Below, one piece after another: positions 7,920 to 16,537 of a stretch of 64,000 bases of DNA. Both the position numbers and the translations under genes were made by a program. The stretch's first letter is position 1, and the number at the start of each line of letters is the position of its first letter. The notes under the pieces are model-generated. The model worked only from the letters and a program-made list of their open reading frames with translations, was not told the DNA's origin and did not search any database. The stretch lies in assembly GCF_965204935.1 (NCBI RefSeq), contig NZ_CBDBFO010000002.1; one strand, given 5' to 3'. Source of the stretch: Hoeflea_A sp965204935. Its GTDB lineage: Bacteria > Pseudomonadota > Alphaproteobacteria > Rhizobiales > Rhizobiaceae.

Positions 7920-9251
7920 TCAAAGATAGCCCGCATCTTCCATAATCTCACGCGCCGAATCCGCGGCTTCGTCGAGCGCTTCCTGCGGTGTCTTCTCACC
8001 GAGGATGGCGGCCTGCAGTTGTGGCCAAATCTCGTTCGACACCTCGATCCACTGCGGAATGAGCGGCGGCGTGAAAGCATCTTCCGACATCGATTGCGCA
8101 TAGGTCTCGAACACCGTCACCATGAACTCGTTGCCGGCAGCGTCAAATTCGCCGATGGCCTCGTCCCAGACCTTGCCGCGTGTCGGAAGCAGGCCCTTGC
8201 GTGCTTCGATCATCTGCCGCTCGTGGGAGGTCAGAAATGAAACGAAGGAGGCAGCGGCTTCCTTGTTGTCGCAGGTTTCGGTGATCGAGAAGGTGTGGCT
8301 GCCCGACCAGCCGCTGCGCTTGCCGCCGGACCCGACCGGTGCGCGTACCAGGCCGATATCGCCGGCAATCTTCGAGTTTGCCGGATCGTTGAAGAAGGAG
8401 GCCCAGCCAGCCCAGTCGAGATTGATAGCGACTGTTCCAGACGCAAAGCCAAGACCGGTGTCGTCCCAAAGATAGTTCAGCACACCCGCCGGTACAGCTT
8501 TCGCATCGTAAAGGTCCTTGAACCACTGCACGGCCCGCACGCCGGCCTCGGAATTGAAGGTCGGGTTCCAGTTCTCATCAAAGAGCTGTCCGCCCTCGGC
8601 GACAAGCAGCTCATAGAAGCGGCCGGTGATCGCTTCGTCCTTGCCGACATACTGGGTGCCGAAAAACTCAGGCGCATTGGCAAAGAAAATGGCCTGGTCC
8701 TTGAACTGTTCCCAGGTTTCCGGCGGCGCAAGGTCATAGCCGTGCTTTTCCTTGAACCGGTCCTTGTTGCCCTGATCCTCGTACAGCGACTTCTTGTAGT
8801 AGAGGTTGGAGATATCCGAGTGGCGCGGCAGCTGCACAAGGCGCCCATCAACGGTCGAGTTGGCCAGCGCAAGCTCCTGGAACTCGGCCAGTGTCGCCTC
8901 CGGGATCACCCCATTGAGGTCGATATAGATGGTTCCGTATTGCGGCGCAAAGCTCGTATGGTTCGAGCCAACGCACCAATCCAGCGTCCCGGCGGCAATA
9001 TCCTGCTTGATCTCGCGATCGAGCTCGAAGTGGTTCTTGCGGGACAGAACATCGACCTTGGCGCCGGTCATCTCTTCCCACTTCTCGATTTCGGCATAGA
9101 GCGGTTCATACTGGGCACCGCCGATCAGTTTCACGCGCAGCGTATAACCGTCGAAATTGCCATAGTCGATCTCCTCAGCGCTGACAGCGCCGGCCATCAA
9201 TAGCGGCAATGCAGTCGCCGCAGCCAATAGTTTGATTCCTGCCTTTTTCAT
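7920..9251 (-). CDS. Sugar ABC transporter periplasmic substrate-binding protein (CUT1, family 1)
   Basis: A 443-residue secreted protein when started at the ATG at 9251, which has a GGAGGAAACG ribosome site directly before it; an upstream in-frame start at 9287 would spoil the signal peptide. Residues 1-25 are a signal peptide with a Lys-rich start, a hydrophobic core and cleavage after AGAVSA. The rest is a family 1 binding protein of the MalE/UgpB class, with YTLRVKLIGG near the N terminus and a hinge region rich in aromatic residues. It delivers the substrate to the two permeases downstream. The binding pocket cannot be interpreted from sequence alone, but the enzymes behind it suggest a mono- or disaccharide, a glycoside or an acid sugar. 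Confidence 0.93.
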   Translation of the reverse strand: MKKAGIKLLAAATALPLLMAGAVSAEEIDYGNFDGYTLRVKLIGGAQYEPLYAEIEKWEEMTGAKVDVLSRKNHFELDREIKQDIAAGTLDWCVGSNHTSFAPQYGTIYIDLNGVIPEATLAEFQELALANSTVDGRLVQLPRHSDISNLYYKKSLYEDQGNKDRFKEKHGYDLAPPETWEQFKDQAIFFANAPEFFGTQYVGKDEAITGRFYELLVAEGGQLFDENWNPTFNSEAGVRAVQWFKDLYDAKAVPAGVLNYLWDDTGLGFASGTVAINLDWAGWASFFNDPANSKIAGDIGLVRAPVGSGGKRSGWSGSHTFSITETCDNKEAAASFVSFLTSHERQMIEARKGLLPTRGKVWDEAIGEFDAAGNEFMVTVFETYAQSMSEDAFTPPLIPQWIEVSNEIWPQLQAAILGEKTPQEALDEAADSAREIMEDAGYL

Positions 9252-9283
9252 CGTTTCCTCCATGGTACGATTGCGAAAATGCG

Positions 9284-10510
9284 TCATTCTTGTTGCCCGG
9301 CGGACGTTCGCTCGCCGCCGTTTGTCTTTCCGGATGATGCGGACCCGGTGTTCGCATCGAAGACGGTGTCGTTGTGCTGGCCAAGCTGCGGTGCCGCCAC
9401 TTCAGATTTCAAGGTGGCTGAATTGATCCGGATCGGGGAGCGCACGGCTGTGATTTCGAGGCTGGCGTTGCGCCTTATCGTCTGTTGCAGGTCGAGCGTG
9501 CGGTAAGCTTCACTGCGCAGCATGTCCTGCCAGTCCAGAACCTCGGAGCACCAGATATCCGCAGGCTGCAAGACGGCGAGCCACTCAGCCGTCTCCTTCT
9601 GTTTCAGGCGATCGGCGATGGCGCGCTTGATCTCGTCGCGATGCGCAAGCAGTGCATTCTTGTCATCGTAAAAGCGCTCGAGGCCCTCAACGCCGAGCAA
9701 ATCGGCAAGCGTCTTCAGTGACGGAGTCATAGCCAGCGCCAGATGCGCGTCAGCTGTCTCGTAAACGCCGTAGGGCGCACCAAGATAGGCGTGTGCACCG
9801 TTGTAACCACTGCGCTCCGGCGGTCGGTTGCCATCGTTGAGATGGGTGGTCAGAACCTCGAACTGGAAATCGATCATCGCTTCGAAAAGGCTCGTTTCCA
9901 CCTTGGCACCCTTGCCGGTGATGCCGCGGCCGACCAGGGCTGCCAGCACGCCTTGCGCCAGCGCGTTGCCGGCCATCATGTCGGCAACCGCAAGGCCCAT
10001 CGGCATCGGCGGATCATCGCGGCTGCCGGTCAGCCAAAGCAGGCCGGACCGCGCCTGGGCCAGGAGGTCCTGACCCGGCAGGTCCTTCCAGGGCCCGTCC
10101 TCGCCATAGCCGGAGATCGATCCATAGACGATGGACGGGTTGATCTTGCGGACATCCTCGTATCCGAAGCCCTGGCGCTCGATCACGCCAGGCCGGAAAT
10201 TCTGGATCATCACGTCGGCCGTCTTCAACAGGTCAAACAGCTTTTGACGGTCTTCCTCGTTGCGCAAGTCGGCGGTGATGCTTTCCTTGTTGCGGTTGAT
10301 CGCATGAAACAGCGTGTTGTCGCCGTCAATGTCCGTGTCGGTGAGGTAAAGATAACGGCACAGATCGCCGACGCCGGGCCGCTCCACCTTGATGACCCGG
10401 GCACCCAGATCCGCCAGTTTGAGCGTGCATACCGGCCCGGAGAGAAACTGGCTGAAATCGACGATGGTCAATCCGTTAAGCGGCCGGTCGGCCTGCGGCA
10501 GATCTTTCAT
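9284..10510 (-). CDS. CaiB/BaiF family III CoA-transferase
   Basis: A 408-residue member of the family III (formyl-CoA transferase/carnitine dehydratase-like) CoA-transferases, recognised by the N-terminal LTIVDFSQFLSGPVCT, the FRPGVIERQGFGYEDV segment and the YGSISGYGEDGPW motif. Family members pass CoA from a donor thioester to an organic acid through an aspartyl-CoA intermediate; the likely Asp lies in PGQDLLAQARSG. It overlaps the solute-binding-fold gene by 4 bp upstream and is 32 bp ahead of the binding-protein start. With the MaoC protein two genes upstream it makes a CoA-activation plus hydration/dehydration pair, which is unusual inside a sugar importer operon. Confidence 0.9.
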   Translation of the reverse strand: MKDLPQADRPLNGLTIVDFSQFLSGPVCTLKLADLGARVIKVERPGVGDLCRYLYLTDTDIDGDNTLFHAINRNKESITADLRNEEDRQKLFDLLKTADVMIQNFRPGVIERQGFGYEDVRKINPSIVYGSISGYGEDGPWKDLPGQDLLAQARSGLLWLTGSRDDPPMPMGLAVADMMAGNALAQGVLAALVGRGITGKGAKVETSLFEAMIDFQFEVLTTHLNDGNRPPERSGYNGAHAYLGAPYGVYETADAHLALAMTPSLKTLADLLGVEGLERFYDDKNALLAHRDEIKRAIADRLKQKETAEWLAVLQPADIWCSEVLDWQDMLRSEAYRTLDLQQTIRRNASLEITAVRSPIRINSATLKSEVAAPQLGQHNDTVFDANTGSASSGKTNGGERTSAGQQE

Positions 10511-11646
10511 GACCGGGTCTCCAGATAAGCTGACTGCAGATTGTCGAGTGCCGCATCAATGCCGATATCACCCCGCAGGCACTCGTGAACGATGTCTCCG
10601 GCGCGATCCTGCAGACGCATGTAGCCGTCGTAGCGCGGCCGCAGCCATGCTGTTTCCAGTGTCTGCCGTGTGTTGCGGAAGAAATTACGGCAAGCCGCAT
10701 TGCATCCGTCGTCCTCCCAGGCAACCGCGTTGCCAGGCTGGCCGCCGGAGGCAAAGTAAAGCCCCGACTGGCACTGTGCTCCCGCGATCCAGAACGCGTA
10801 TTGCGCGGCGATGTCGCTGTGGGAAGAGGATGCGGAAACGGCAATCCCGGTGCCGCCGATCGCGGTGCCACGCGGGCCATTGTCGCCGATACCGGGCGCG
10901 TCGGCAAAAGTGATGGGAAACCGGCAATAGCCTTGCCTGCTGTAGTTCGTATAGCCGTAGCCGAAGGGGGCATAGATCGGACCGTCTGCAGCGCGCCCCA
11001 TCCACTCGAGTACGCCGATGGGATCGAGCGTCAGGCAACGCGCGTCCATCAGACCGACGATCTCGCGCAACAGTTCGAGGATATGCTGGCCGTGTTCGCG
11101 TTCGATCAGTAGGCCAGGATCCTCGGCGACGGCGTAATCCATGTTCCGGGCAAGGCCGAAAAAAGTCATCAGTGCATTGATCGGAATGAGCGCAAAAGCC
11201 ACGCTGCCGCTCTGGGCGAGTTCCATGACCTCGCTCCAGCGCGTCGGCGCCACATTCAATTGGTCCTGGCGAAACGCAGCAACCGGGGTGGCGGCATCGA
11301 TGGCCAGCGCCCATTGGCGCCCGTCAAACTCATAGGAACGGTGCGAGACACCAACAGACTGCGCGCTCAGCGCTTCCAGCTCTGCGGCCCGTTCGGGCGT
11401 GTCGAGGGCCAGGAGGTTTCCGCTGCGGGCGACTTCGCCGACATGCGGATGGTCGATGACCATCAGATCATAATCGCCGGCCATATCCTCAATCGGACGG
11501 TCGGCGAAGGCCTGGAGGGAGCGCTTCTCCCAAGTGATCGACACGTTCGGATGCATCTCGGCAAACCGGTTGGACGTTGCGACCATCGGATCGTATCCGC
11601 GGCTGTGGTCCCAGGTCATGCCGCGCAGGCGAACAGTCTCAGCCAT
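10507..11646 (-). CDS. Solute-binding-fold protein without signal peptide
   Basis: From the ATG at 11646 this is 379 residues. It resembles family 1 extracellular solute-binding proteins (LRGMTWDHSRGYDPM start, DLMVIDHPHVG, YGYTNYS, a C-terminal helical part), but the sequence begins directly with the first beta strand and has no signal peptide, lipobox or hydrophobic segment. A start at 11700 would add only a basic, non-hydrophobic extension inside the preceding gene. It overlaps the MaoC gene by 8 bp and the CoA-transferase gene by 4 bp, so it is made together with two cytoplasmic CoA enzymes. It probably stays in the cytoplasm and may bind or chaperone the acid substrate or act as a sensor. 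That role is inference. Confidence 0.75.
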   Translation of the reverse strand: MAETVRLRGMTWDHSRGYDPMVATSNRFAEMHPNVSITWEKRSLQAFADRPIEDMAGDYDLMVIDHPHVGEVARSGNLLALDTPERAAELEALSAQSVGVSHRSYEFDGRQWALAIDAATPVAAFRQDQLNVAPTRWSEVMELAQSGSVAFALIPINALMTFFGLARNMDYAVAEDPGLLIEREHGQHILELLREIVGLMDARCLTLDPIGVLEWMGRAADGPIYAPFGYGYTNYSRQGYCRFPITFADAPGIGDNGPRGTAIGGTGIAVSASSSHSDIAAQYAFWIAGAQCQSGLYFASGGQPGNAVAWEDDGCNAACRNFFRNTRQTLETAWLRPRYDGYMRLQDRAGDIVHECLRGDIGIDAALDNLQSAYLETRS

Positions 11647-12217
11647 CGGCGGCGACTCCGTCGCCTTTCTTTTCCGCGCTGGCAGCGATTTCATCGGCAA
11701 AGGCGGCCGGGTCGCGGTAGAGCGCGGTCATGAGATGTTCGCAATAAAGCGCCAATTCGCCATCGCCCTTGAAGACCGAGTAGCTGACGCGCACCTTGCC
11801 CATTTCCTTGTTCTTGACCTCCTTGGAGAGGTTCTCGCGGATCGTGTAAATGGTGTCGCCGATGAAAACCGGGGCAATGAAACGCAGCCGGTCATAGCCG
11901 TAGGAAAACGAATTCAGGCAGTTGGTCGCGGCGAGCCCGAGGCCATAGGAAAAGACCTGCGCGCCAGCGACCAGCCGTTTACCGAAAATGCCTTCCTTCT
12001 CTGCAAAGCCCTGGTCGCCGACATAGGGGTGCATGTCCAGCACGAGGGAGTTGAAGAGCATCGCCTCGCCCTCGGAAATCGTCCGCCTAATCGAGCGGAT
12101 CTTGTCGCCAATCTCGAAATCCTCGAAATACCAGTTCTCGGCGTTCCAGACCGGGATATCGGAGTGGTCCTGGGGTAATCCGGGCAATGCCCGTGCATGA
12201 ACACCAATCTCAGCCAT
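11639..12217 (-). CDS. MaoC-like (hot-dog) hydratase/dehydratase
   Basis: A 192-residue single hot-dog protein starting at the ATG at 12217, which has a clean GGGAGGAGAC ribosome site. The segment YFEDFEIGDKIRSIRRTISEGEA is the MaoC N terminus (given here only as a landmark near residues 25-45), and YGYDRLRFIAPVFIGDT near 120 is the conserved core after the hot-dog helix. Relatives hydrate or dehydrate CoA thioesters such as mesaconyl-CoA or 2-enoyl-CoA. It is the first gene of the operon and is followed by the binding-fold protein and CoA-transferase. A second MaoC protein heads the operon at 20726. Confidence 0.87.
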   Translation of the reverse strand: MAEIGVHARALPGLPQDHSDIPVWNAENWYFEDFEIGDKIRSIRRTISEGEAMLFNSLVLDMHPYVGDQGFAEKEGIFGKRLVAGAQVFSYGLGLAATNCLNSFSYGYDRLRFIAPVFIGDTIYTIRENLSKEVKNKEMGKVRVSYSVFKGDGELALYCEHLMTALYRDPAAFADEIAASAEKKGDGVAADG

Positions 12218-12284
12218 GTCTCCTCCCCTGGCTTTCTTGTGTTGGTTCATCATTCCCGCTATTTTTTTATTTGTCAAACTCTTT

Positions 12285-12299
12285 TCTATATATAAAATA
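12285..12299. promoter_or_regulatory. Candidate shared operator TCTATATATAAAATA in divergent promoter region
   Basis: This AT-rich 15-mer lies in the 216-bp gap between the MaoC-led operon (minus) and the Gfo/Idh/MocA gene (plus). It matches TCCATATGTAAAATA at 20769-20783 in 13 of 15 positions, and that copy also lies just upstream of a MaoC-led transporter operon. The shared position suggests either a common regulator, possibly the IclR protein at 13773-14555, or similar -10 elements. The low complexity keeps the confidence modest. Confidence 0.4.
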
Positions 12300-12433
12300 T
12301 ATGCCTGTGAACACATCGCCAGCCCGAGACGACCCGGACAGCGAAAGCCCCGGCAACCGGGAACAAAACATCAGGACGGATCGACGATCTGGAATTGCAG
12401 GCTAATGTGTTCCTCGAATTCGGGAGGATGACA

Positions 12434-13498
12434 ATGATCGCTGAACTGAAACAGTCCTGGCCGGCCCCTGCAGTTCCCAAGCCCGTGATCATCGTGGGCG
12501 CGGGGGGCATCATCCGCGATGCACATCTTCCGGCATATGCCAAGGCGGGAATTTCCGTCAGCGGCGTTACCGACGTTGATGCAGAACGGGCGAATGCACT
12601 CGCGAGCGACTACGATATTCCTGCCGTCTATGCGACATTGGCGGACGCCGTCGCCGCCAACGGAACGCAGGCGGTCTACGACATCGCGACACCGCCCCAT
12701 GTCATCACGGACATCCTGCCGGACCTTCCCGACGAAGCGGCTGTTCTCATTCAAAAGCCTATGGGCGCGGACCAGGATCAGGCGCGCCGCATCCGGCAGA
12801 TCTGCCGTGACAAGAAGCTGAAAGCGGCGGTCAACTTCCAGCTCCGCTTTTCGCCCATGATGATGGCCGCCCGGGATGCCATCGAGAAAGGGCTGATCGG
12901 CGATCTTCTGGAGATCGAGGTCCATCTCAACATCTTCACACCGTGGGACCTTTTCCCGTTTCTCATTCCGATGGAACGGGTGGAAATCGCCGTTCACTCG
13001 ATCCACTACCTCGATACGATCCGGGCTTTGGCAGGCAGTCCGAAAGGGGTCTTCGCCCGCAGCATCAGCGATCCGCGGGCCGCGGATTTTGCCCAGACCC
13101 GAACTTCGGTCATCCTGGACTACGGCGATCGGCTTCGCGGCCTGATGTCGATCAACCACAACCACCAGTGCGGCCGCAAGTTCCAATCCGCCTGGTTCCG
13201 CATCGAGGGGACAAAAGGAACATTGATGGTCAAGCTCGGTGTCTGCTTCGACTATCCGAACGGTGAAGAAGACGAACTTTGGTACTGCCCGAATGGCGGC
13301 GACTGGCAGTCCGTGCCGTTGCAGGGCAGCTGGTTTATCGACGCCTTCATGGGCACGATGCGGAACGTGCAGCGCTTCGACGCCGGGGAAGATGAGCAGC
13401 TGTATGCCTCGGTAGAAGACGCCTATGAGACGATGGCACTCGTCGAGGCCTGCTTCAAGGCCATGCATGTGCCGCCCACCGCGCTTGAGCTCGATTAG
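12434..13498 (+). CDS. Gfo/Idh/MocA family NAD(P)-dependent oxidoreductase
   Basis: A 354-residue protein when started at the ATG at 12434, six bases after a GGGAGG ribosome site; an ATG at 12428 touches that site and is less likely. The N-terminal Rossmann motif is VGAGGIIRDAHLPAY, and IQKPMGADQDQARRI matches the family EKP motif with the catalytic Lys. GCxxIH-type residues are replaced by the segment EIAVHSIHYLDTIRAL. Members oxidise or epimerise sugars, inositols and sugar acids with NAD(P). It is transcribed divergently from the MaoC-led operon and is probably co-regulated with it as another step of the same sugar pathway. Confidence 0.9.
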   Translation: MIAELKQSWPAPAVPKPVIIVGAGGIIRDAHLPAYAKAGISVSGVTDVDAERANALASDYDIPAVYATLADAVAANGTQAVYDIATPPHVITDILPDLPDEAAVLIQKPMGADQDQARRIRQICRDKKLKAAVNFQLRFSPMMMAARDAIEKGLIGDLLEIEVHLNIFTPWDLFPFLIPMERVEIAVHSIHYLDTIRALAGSPKGVFARSISDPRAADFAQTRTSVILDYGDRLRGLMSINHNHQCGRKFQSAWFRIEGTKGTLMVKLGVCFDYPNGEEDELWYCPNGGDWQSVPLQGSWFIDAFMGTMRNVQRFDAGEDEQLYASVEDAYETMALVEACFKAMHVPPTALELD

Positions 13499-13507
13499 AA
13501 AGCCCTA

Positions 13508-13773
13508 GAGCGTGTCTGGTTTAGTTTGAAGCATTTGATGGCGGAAAATCGGTTCAGTCGGCCAGGCGCGTCGCGCAGCGCGATGCGGTGCATCGGGCAA
13601 GCGGCGCAACGACGCCGATGGGCCGATTTACCGTCACCCGTACGGGCCGGGCGATTTTGCCCACTGACTGCGTTGGCTTACGCTTGTGGTGGGATGACAC
13701 CACGGCGCGCAATCCGCCTAGCCGAGACCAAAATCGCCTCGCTCAAATGTTTCAAACTAAACCAGACACGCTC
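13508..13773. mobile_element. 266-bp MITE with about 24-bp perfect terminal inverted repeats and TA target duplication
   Basis: The element begins GAGCGTGTCTGGTTTAGTTT and ends with its exact inverse complement. It is flanked by TA at 13506-13507 and 13774-13775, the target choice of IS630/Tc1-mariner elements. It carries no transposase: the interior has only short unlikely frames, so it is a non-autonomous miniature element that would need a transposase in trans. It is inserted between the Gfo/Idh/MocA gene (8 bp away) and the 3' end of the IclR gene, whose stop codon TAG is made from the element's last base plus the TA. Because the ends pair over 24 bp it can also fold as a long hairpin and may act as a bidirectional terminator between the two convergent genes. 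Confidence 0.85.
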
Positions 13774-14555
13774 TAAGAATCGGGAATGTAAACGCCGCCG
13801 CCAAGGCTCTTGGTCAGCTCGGCGGCGGTGCGGATCAACTCGAGGCGACAGTCCTCGAAGGTGATGGTGTCGTGATATTTCTCGATATGCGGCACGGTCA
13901 GGGCGGCGACCGCGCGGCCCGAATGGTCGAGAACCGGCGCCGAAATGTTGACGATACCGCGCACGACAAAACTGTCGCGCACTTCGTGGCCCTTCTCGCG
14001 AATTTTCTGCAGATCCTTGCGCACGGCGTCCTCGTTCATTTCGGCGGGGAGCGGCACGCTCTTGAAGTAATCGTCCACTTCCTCCCCCGGAAGGTGCGCC
14101 AGGATCACCCGTCCCGACGAGGTCGACCACAGATCGATCTTTGCACCGAGGCGCACCGTCATGTTGTTGATGCCCGGTGAATCCACCTGGCCGACGACCA
14201 GCACGCTGTCGGATGCCAGAATCGCCAGATGCGAGGATTGCTTCACGGTGTTGACCATCGCCCGCATCAAGGGGCCGGCAAATGCGGTGAGCCGCCGGAT
14301 CTTCGGAATACGGTGGGAGATTTCGAACAGGAATGTCGTCAGAACATAGCGGTCGCTGAGCGGCTCCTGCGCCACATAGCCACGCTCCATGAGCACGACC
14401 AGCATGCGGAAGATCTCACTGACCGAACGGCCGAGGGCGCGCGCAATCTCCGACTGGCTCAATCCGGTCTCCTGGTCCGACAGGAGTTCAATTATGTCCA
14501 GCCCCTTTTCCAGCGCGGGCGCCGAGTAGTTCTGCTTTTTGACAGCCTTGTCCAT
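13773..14555 (-). CDS. IclR-family transcriptional regulator (sugar-acid locus)
   Basis: A 260-residue IclR protein: winged helix-turn-helix at about 13-75 (ALEKGLDIIELL, then LSQSEIARALGRSVSEIFRML as recognition region) followed by the effector-binding GAF-like domain (SSHLAILASDSVLVVGQVDSP through GIVNISAPVLDHSGRAVAALTV). It lies between the divergent/convergent catabolic genes of the first locus and is the obvious regulator of the two transporter operons. Its stop codon coincides with the end of a MITE, so the native C terminus may have been a few residues longer or different. The family normally ends close to this point, so function is probably kept. Confidence 0.92.
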   Translation of the reverse strand: MDKAVKKQNYSAPALEKGLDIIELLSDQETGLSQSEIARALGRSVSEIFRMLVVLMERGYVAQEPLSDRYVLTTFLFEISHRIPKIRRLTAFAGPLMRAMVNTVKQSSHLAILASDSVLVVGQVDSPGINNMTVRLGAKIDLWSTSSGRVILAHLPGEEVDDYFKSVPLPAEMNEDAVRKDLQKIREKGHEVRDSFVVRGIVNISAPVLDHSGRAVAALTVPHIEKYHDTITFEDCRLELIRTAAELTKSLGGGVYIPDS

Positions 14556-14650
14556 ATATCGCCTCTTCAGGCATACGCATCCGGTTGTTCGACTCGCTAT
14601 TTACAAGGGATGGTTCCTCCGGATCAATAGATGCATCGGCATGCAAACAT

Positions 14651-15571
14651 TCAGTCCAGGCCGTATAGCCGTTTCGCGTTGTCGGCAAACATGGCGTCTT
14701 TTTCATCCTGGCTGAAATCACGCGTAATCGACAGGAACGCATCCCAGATCGCCGGCATGTCGCTGAACATGCTGTCGGTCGGAAAGTTGGAGGCGAAACT
14801 GACCCGGTCGGTTCCGAATATATCGATCGTTTCGAGAACGTAGGGCCGGATCAGTTCCTCGGTCCAGCCCTCGATGGTGTTGCCGAGTCCGGAGATCTTT
14901 GCCGCCGTGTTGTCACGCGCCGCAAGCTGGCGCATGCCTTCTGACCAGGTATCGCGGCCCTCCGGCGTGTGATCATGGGGCATTCCCGTGTGCTCGAGGA
15001 TGACGCGGATCTCGGGATGCCGGCCAGCCAGCTCGGCAATGCCGGGCAGATGGTTGGAAAAGCACATCGGGTCGAAATCGAGCCCGTATTTCTTGAGCAA
15101 CGGAAAATTGTCCAGCCAGGCATCATTTTGCAGATAGTCCTGATCAGCCCAGCAAAGCGCCGGCTGGTCCGACAGATGGTTCAGCATATGGCGGACGCCA
15201 CGGGCATTGGCGTGGGCGGCGTGGCCTTCCAGGATCTCTTCAATATTCGGCGCAGCGAAATTGGCGAAGCCGACAATTGCAAGCGGCCTGCCGCCGATCC
15301 CGTCGTTATCGACGAGAGCTTGCAGCCAGCGGGTCTCGCCGACCGGATCGGACGGGTCCCATTCCGCCTGGATGTGCACGAAGCCCTCGATATCATAACC
15401 GTCGGCATCGGCCATGTAGTGATCATAAAGATAGGTCTTGGCAATGTTGTCGAAACCCGAAAGCCCGCCCTCCTCCGGTTGTTTGTCCATCAGCCAGGGA
15501 TAGTAGTTGTTCTCCAGGTCCCACCAGTGGATATGGGCGTCGACAATGCGCTGATCCGATTTATGTCCCAT
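14651..15571 (-). CDS. Amidohydrolase-family lactonase, fuconolactonase-like
   Basis: A 306-residue TIM-barrel metal-dependent hydrolase of the amidohydrolase 2 class. The first metal motif is DAHIHWWD (about 11-18), followed by a conserved WLQALVDN segment, VILEHTGMP around residue 195 and the FASNFPTDS motif near 260 that carries the last Asp-containing strand. Close relatives include L-fuconolactonase and 4-sulfolactonase-like enzymes, which open sugar lactones made by aldose dehydrogenases. It is the last gene of the Rbs-type importer operon (12 bp after the permease). Together with RhaM, the SDR and the dehydratases of the other operon it would complete a non-phosphorylative deoxy-sugar route. 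Confidence 0.83.
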   Translation of the reverse strand: MGHKSDQRIVDAHIHWWDLENNYYPWLMDKQPEEGGLSGFDNIAKTYLYDHYMADADGYDIEGFVHIQAEWDPSDPVGETRWLQALVDNDGIGGRPLAIVGFANFAAPNIEEILEGHAAHANARGVRHMLNHLSDQPALCWADQDYLQNDAWLDNFPLLKKYGLDFDPMCFSNHLPGIAELAGRHPEIRVILEHTGMPHDHTPEGRDTWSEGMRQLAARDNTAAKISGLGNTIEGWTEELIRPYVLETIDIFGTDRVSFASNFPTDSMFSDMPAIWDAFLSITRDFSQDEKDAMFADNAKRLYGLD

Positions 15572-15583
15572 GGGTCAACTCCC

Positions 15584-16537
15584 TCAAATAGCGTTGCGCA
15601 GGTGCGGTTGCCGGCCGTAAAGCGCGACGACCAGGACAATCAGGGCACCGAGCGCCACCTGCACGGCGGATTGGTCCAGGCCAAATCCGATCAGGACCGT
15701 ATTGAGCTGGGTCAGTGCCAGCGCGCCCGCCACCGTGCCAAGTATCCCGCCCTTGCCGCCCGAAAGGGCAGTGCCGCCGATCACCGCAGCAGCGACCGTC
15801 TGGAACAGGTAGGGCCGGCCCGCATCGGCGAAGGCAGCTCCTGAAAACCCGAGCAGGAGAATGCCGGTGATTGCGGCGAGCGCCGCTGAAACCGCAAAGC
15901 AAAACACCCAAACGCGCAGCGGGCGGATAAGGACGTAAGGCGCGGCGGTCGGGTTTGACCCCAGCGCGAACACCTGGCGGCCGAGCACCGTTCGGGTCTC
16001 AAACAGATAAAGGGCGAGAACAAGGAGTATTGTCGCGGGCACCAGCCAGGGGATCGGAATCGGGCCGATGGTCGCTCCGATCGAAACGAACTCATTGATG
16101 TAGCCGGGCGCACTTCCGGACGGATAACCCCTGGTCCAAAGCAGCACGGCACCGAGGGTGACCGTGCCGGTGCCAAGCGTGATGATCAGCGGATGGACCT
16201 TCAGAGCAGACGAAATCGCACCGTTTGCCGCGCCAATACACATACTGATCGCGACCACCACGACGATGGCCATGGCGAAGGGCATCCCATCTGAACTGAG
16301 CTGCGCGGCCGCGACATTGGCAAAGCCCACGACAAAGGGGATCGACAAATCGATGCCGCCGATCAGCATGGTCATGGTCTGACCGGCCGATGCGATAACC
16401 AGGAATGCGGACAGCACAAGAAGCGCGCGGATGGAAAAGGCACTGGTATAGCCGTCAATCGCCACCGCACCGACCGCGAATATGCCGATCACCATCCAGT
16501 AGGCCGGCGGGATGACTTTCCACAATGTCCTAGACAC
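15584..16537 (-). CDS. CUT2 sugar ABC transporter permease, RbsC type (second)
   Basis: A 317-residue RbsC-like permease with about eight hydrophobic segments and the characteristic GGIDLSIPFVVGFANV and GGTALSGGKGGILGTVAGA stretches. I prefer the GTG at 16537, which lies eight bases after GGAAGG and overlaps the end of the preceding permease gene by 8 bp; an ATG at 16579 would add an atypical Cys-rich N terminus inside that gene. Two different RbsC-type genes are adjacent here, so the membrane channel is probably a heterodimer, unlike the RbsC homodimer of E. coli. Confidence 0.9.
   Translation of the reverse strand: MSRTLWKVIPPAYWMVIGIFAVGAVAIDGYTSAFSIRALLVLSAFLVIASAGQTMTMLIGGIDLSIPFVVGFANVAAAQLSSDGMPFAMAIVVVVAISMCIGAANGAISSALKVHPLIITLGTGTVTLGAVLLWTRGYPSGSAPGYINEFVSIGATIGPIPIPWLVPATILLVLALYLFETRTVLGRQVFALGSNPTAAPYVLIRPLRVWVFCFAVSAALAAITGILLLGFSGAAFADAGRPYLFQTVAAAVIGGTALSGGKGGILGTVAGALALTQLNTVLIGFGLDQSAVQVALGALIVLVVALYGRQPHLRNAI

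Noticed and set aside
14553..14600. GTTCGACTCGCTATTTAC upstream of the first IclR gene as an IclR operator
   Set aside because: It begins with GTTC and ends with AC but the spacing is 18 bp, the halves do not pair and the centre does not match the other operators.
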